A stretch of DNA of 32,694 nucleotides. It comes from JABCPE02 sp963521545. Lineage in GTDB: Bacteria > Bacteroidota > Bacteroidia > Flavobacteriales > Weeksellaceae. Where the stretch lies: assembly GCA_963521545.1 (NCBI GenBank), contig CAUQVP010000007.1, positions 1-32,694 on the forward strand, given 5' to 3'. The notes beneath the pieces are model-generated. The model ran no database searches, was not told the origin of the DNA, and was given only the letters and a program-made list of their open reading frames with translations. The position numbers and the translations under genes are program-made. Positions 32,174-32,694 of this stretch are shown here, one piece after another (positions within the stretch are counted from its first letter, which is position 1; the number at the start of each line of letters is the position of its first letter).

Positions 32174-32694
32174 ATGTTCTATACATTACAGCTAAATGCT
32201 AAATTACAGCCTTTTGATAGGCACGATTTGGAAGATTTAATAGAAGAATTTCTATCAGAAGGAAATTTAGGAGCGACATCTGGAGGCGGTACTATGATGG
32301 ATAAGAATGGAGAGGTGGAGTATTGTGATATTGAGCTGGAACTCAATAGTCCTGAAGCCGTGCAGGAGCTACTACACAAACTAGAAGAAATCGGAATCCC
32401 GAAAGGTTCTAAACTATACGGCGAAGATTTTTCCCAAGAAGTAGGAACAGCAGAAGGATTGGCAATTTATATTAACGGAACAGATCTACCAGAGGAGGTT
32501 TATCAGAACTGTGATATTAACGAGGTTTATAAAAATATTGAAGAAGCACTAAACGATGAGATAGTGGTGACTTCTTATTTTGAGGGAAGCACCGAGACGG
32601 CTCTATATTTCTACATCAATGGAAGTTTTGCAGAAGCGAAGGAAAAAATCAAAAACTTTGTGGAATCCTATCCTCTCTGCGAAAAATGTAGAAT
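32174..32694 (+). CDS. Unrecognised protein downstream of groES (3' end cut by window)
   Basis: Open reading frame from the ATG at 32174 that stays open to the right edge, 173 codons. Not recognised. The product starts MFYTLQLNAKLQPFDRHDLE, is acidic overall, has a GATSGGGTMM loop near residue 33-42, alternating strand/helix pattern and no signal peptide or membrane segment, so it is probably cytosolic. It begins 13 nt after the groES stop and is likely co-transcribed with it. Base composition resembles its neighbours. Confidence 0.75.
   Translation, partial: MFYTLQLNAKLQPFDRHDLEDLIEEFLSEGNLGATSGGGTMMDKNGEVEYCDIELELNSPEAVQELLHKLEEIGIPKGSKLYGEDFSQEVGTAEGLAIYINGTDLPEEVYQNCDINEVYKNIEEALNDEIVVTSYFEGSTETALYFYINGSFAEAKEKIKNFVESYPLCEKCR

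Noticed and set aside
1..32694. CRISPR arrays, tRNA or rRNA genes, insertion sequences
   Set aside because: No spaced direct repeats, cloverleaf-like sequences or transposase motifs were seen; every gap between genes is under 300 nt and A/T-rich.

Overview
The window looks like core chromosome from a low-GC member of the Bacteroidota, most likely a flavobacterium of the Weeksellaceae type (Chryseobacterium, Elizabethkingia or Riemerella relatives). The evidence is the Bacteroidota-type promoters (TTG, 19 bases, TAnnTTTG) at several gene starts, start codons preceded by A/T-rich sequence with little sign of Shine-Dalgarno motifs, and typical protein families: zinc-free ribosomal proteins L36, S14 and S4, a DPP5-like S9 peptidase, and Bacteroidota-style lipoproteins. 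Genus is not determined. No transposon, CRISPR array, tRNA, rRNA or phage signature was seen.

Layout. (1) 1-6818, minus strand: mfd (open at the left edge), preceded by a two-gene unit of unknown function that encodes a lipoprotein with a TIM-barrel look and an 825-residue exported TPR-like protein. (2) 7008-20742, plus strand: one long S10-spc-alpha ribosomal operon, rplC to rplQ, including secY, infA and rpoA. It has a consensus promoter and a leader of about 100 nt, and it starts at L3 rather than S10. rpmD and rpmJ are short genes inside it. (3) 20834-22831, minus: S9 prolyl-oligopeptidase-family exopeptidase, converging on the ribosomal operon over two back-to-back terminators. (4) 23055-25987, plus: thiL, a dCMP deaminase, a XerC/D recombinase and a zinc-ribbon Nudix hydrolase, tightly packed. 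(5) 26090-27691, plus: a SulP anion transporter with its own consensus promoter. (6) 27729-31699, minus: a compact four-gene run, CPA1 Na+/H+ antiporter, GT4 glycosyltransferase, hexapeptide acyltransferase, beta-carbonic anhydrase, convergent with SulP over a perfect-palindrome terminator. (7) 31882 to the end, plus: groES followed by an unrecognised gene cut by the window edge, with groEL not directly after groES.

Functionally, most of the window is housekeeping: ribosome assembly, Sec export, transcription and transcription-coupled repair. The less ordinary parts are the lipoprotein/TPR pair, the pH/bicarbonate cluster (SulP, carbonic anhydrase and antiporter with two envelope-glycan-type genes in the same run), the groES neighbour, and non-coding structure: heptanucleotide repeat spacers in front of rplP and rpsD, a terminator-like hairpin between rpmD and rplO, and a hairpin that appears to serve both as the end of one transcript and the leader of mfd. 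No clearly new defence or mobile system was found; the lipoprotein/TPR pair is the best candidate for undescribed biology.
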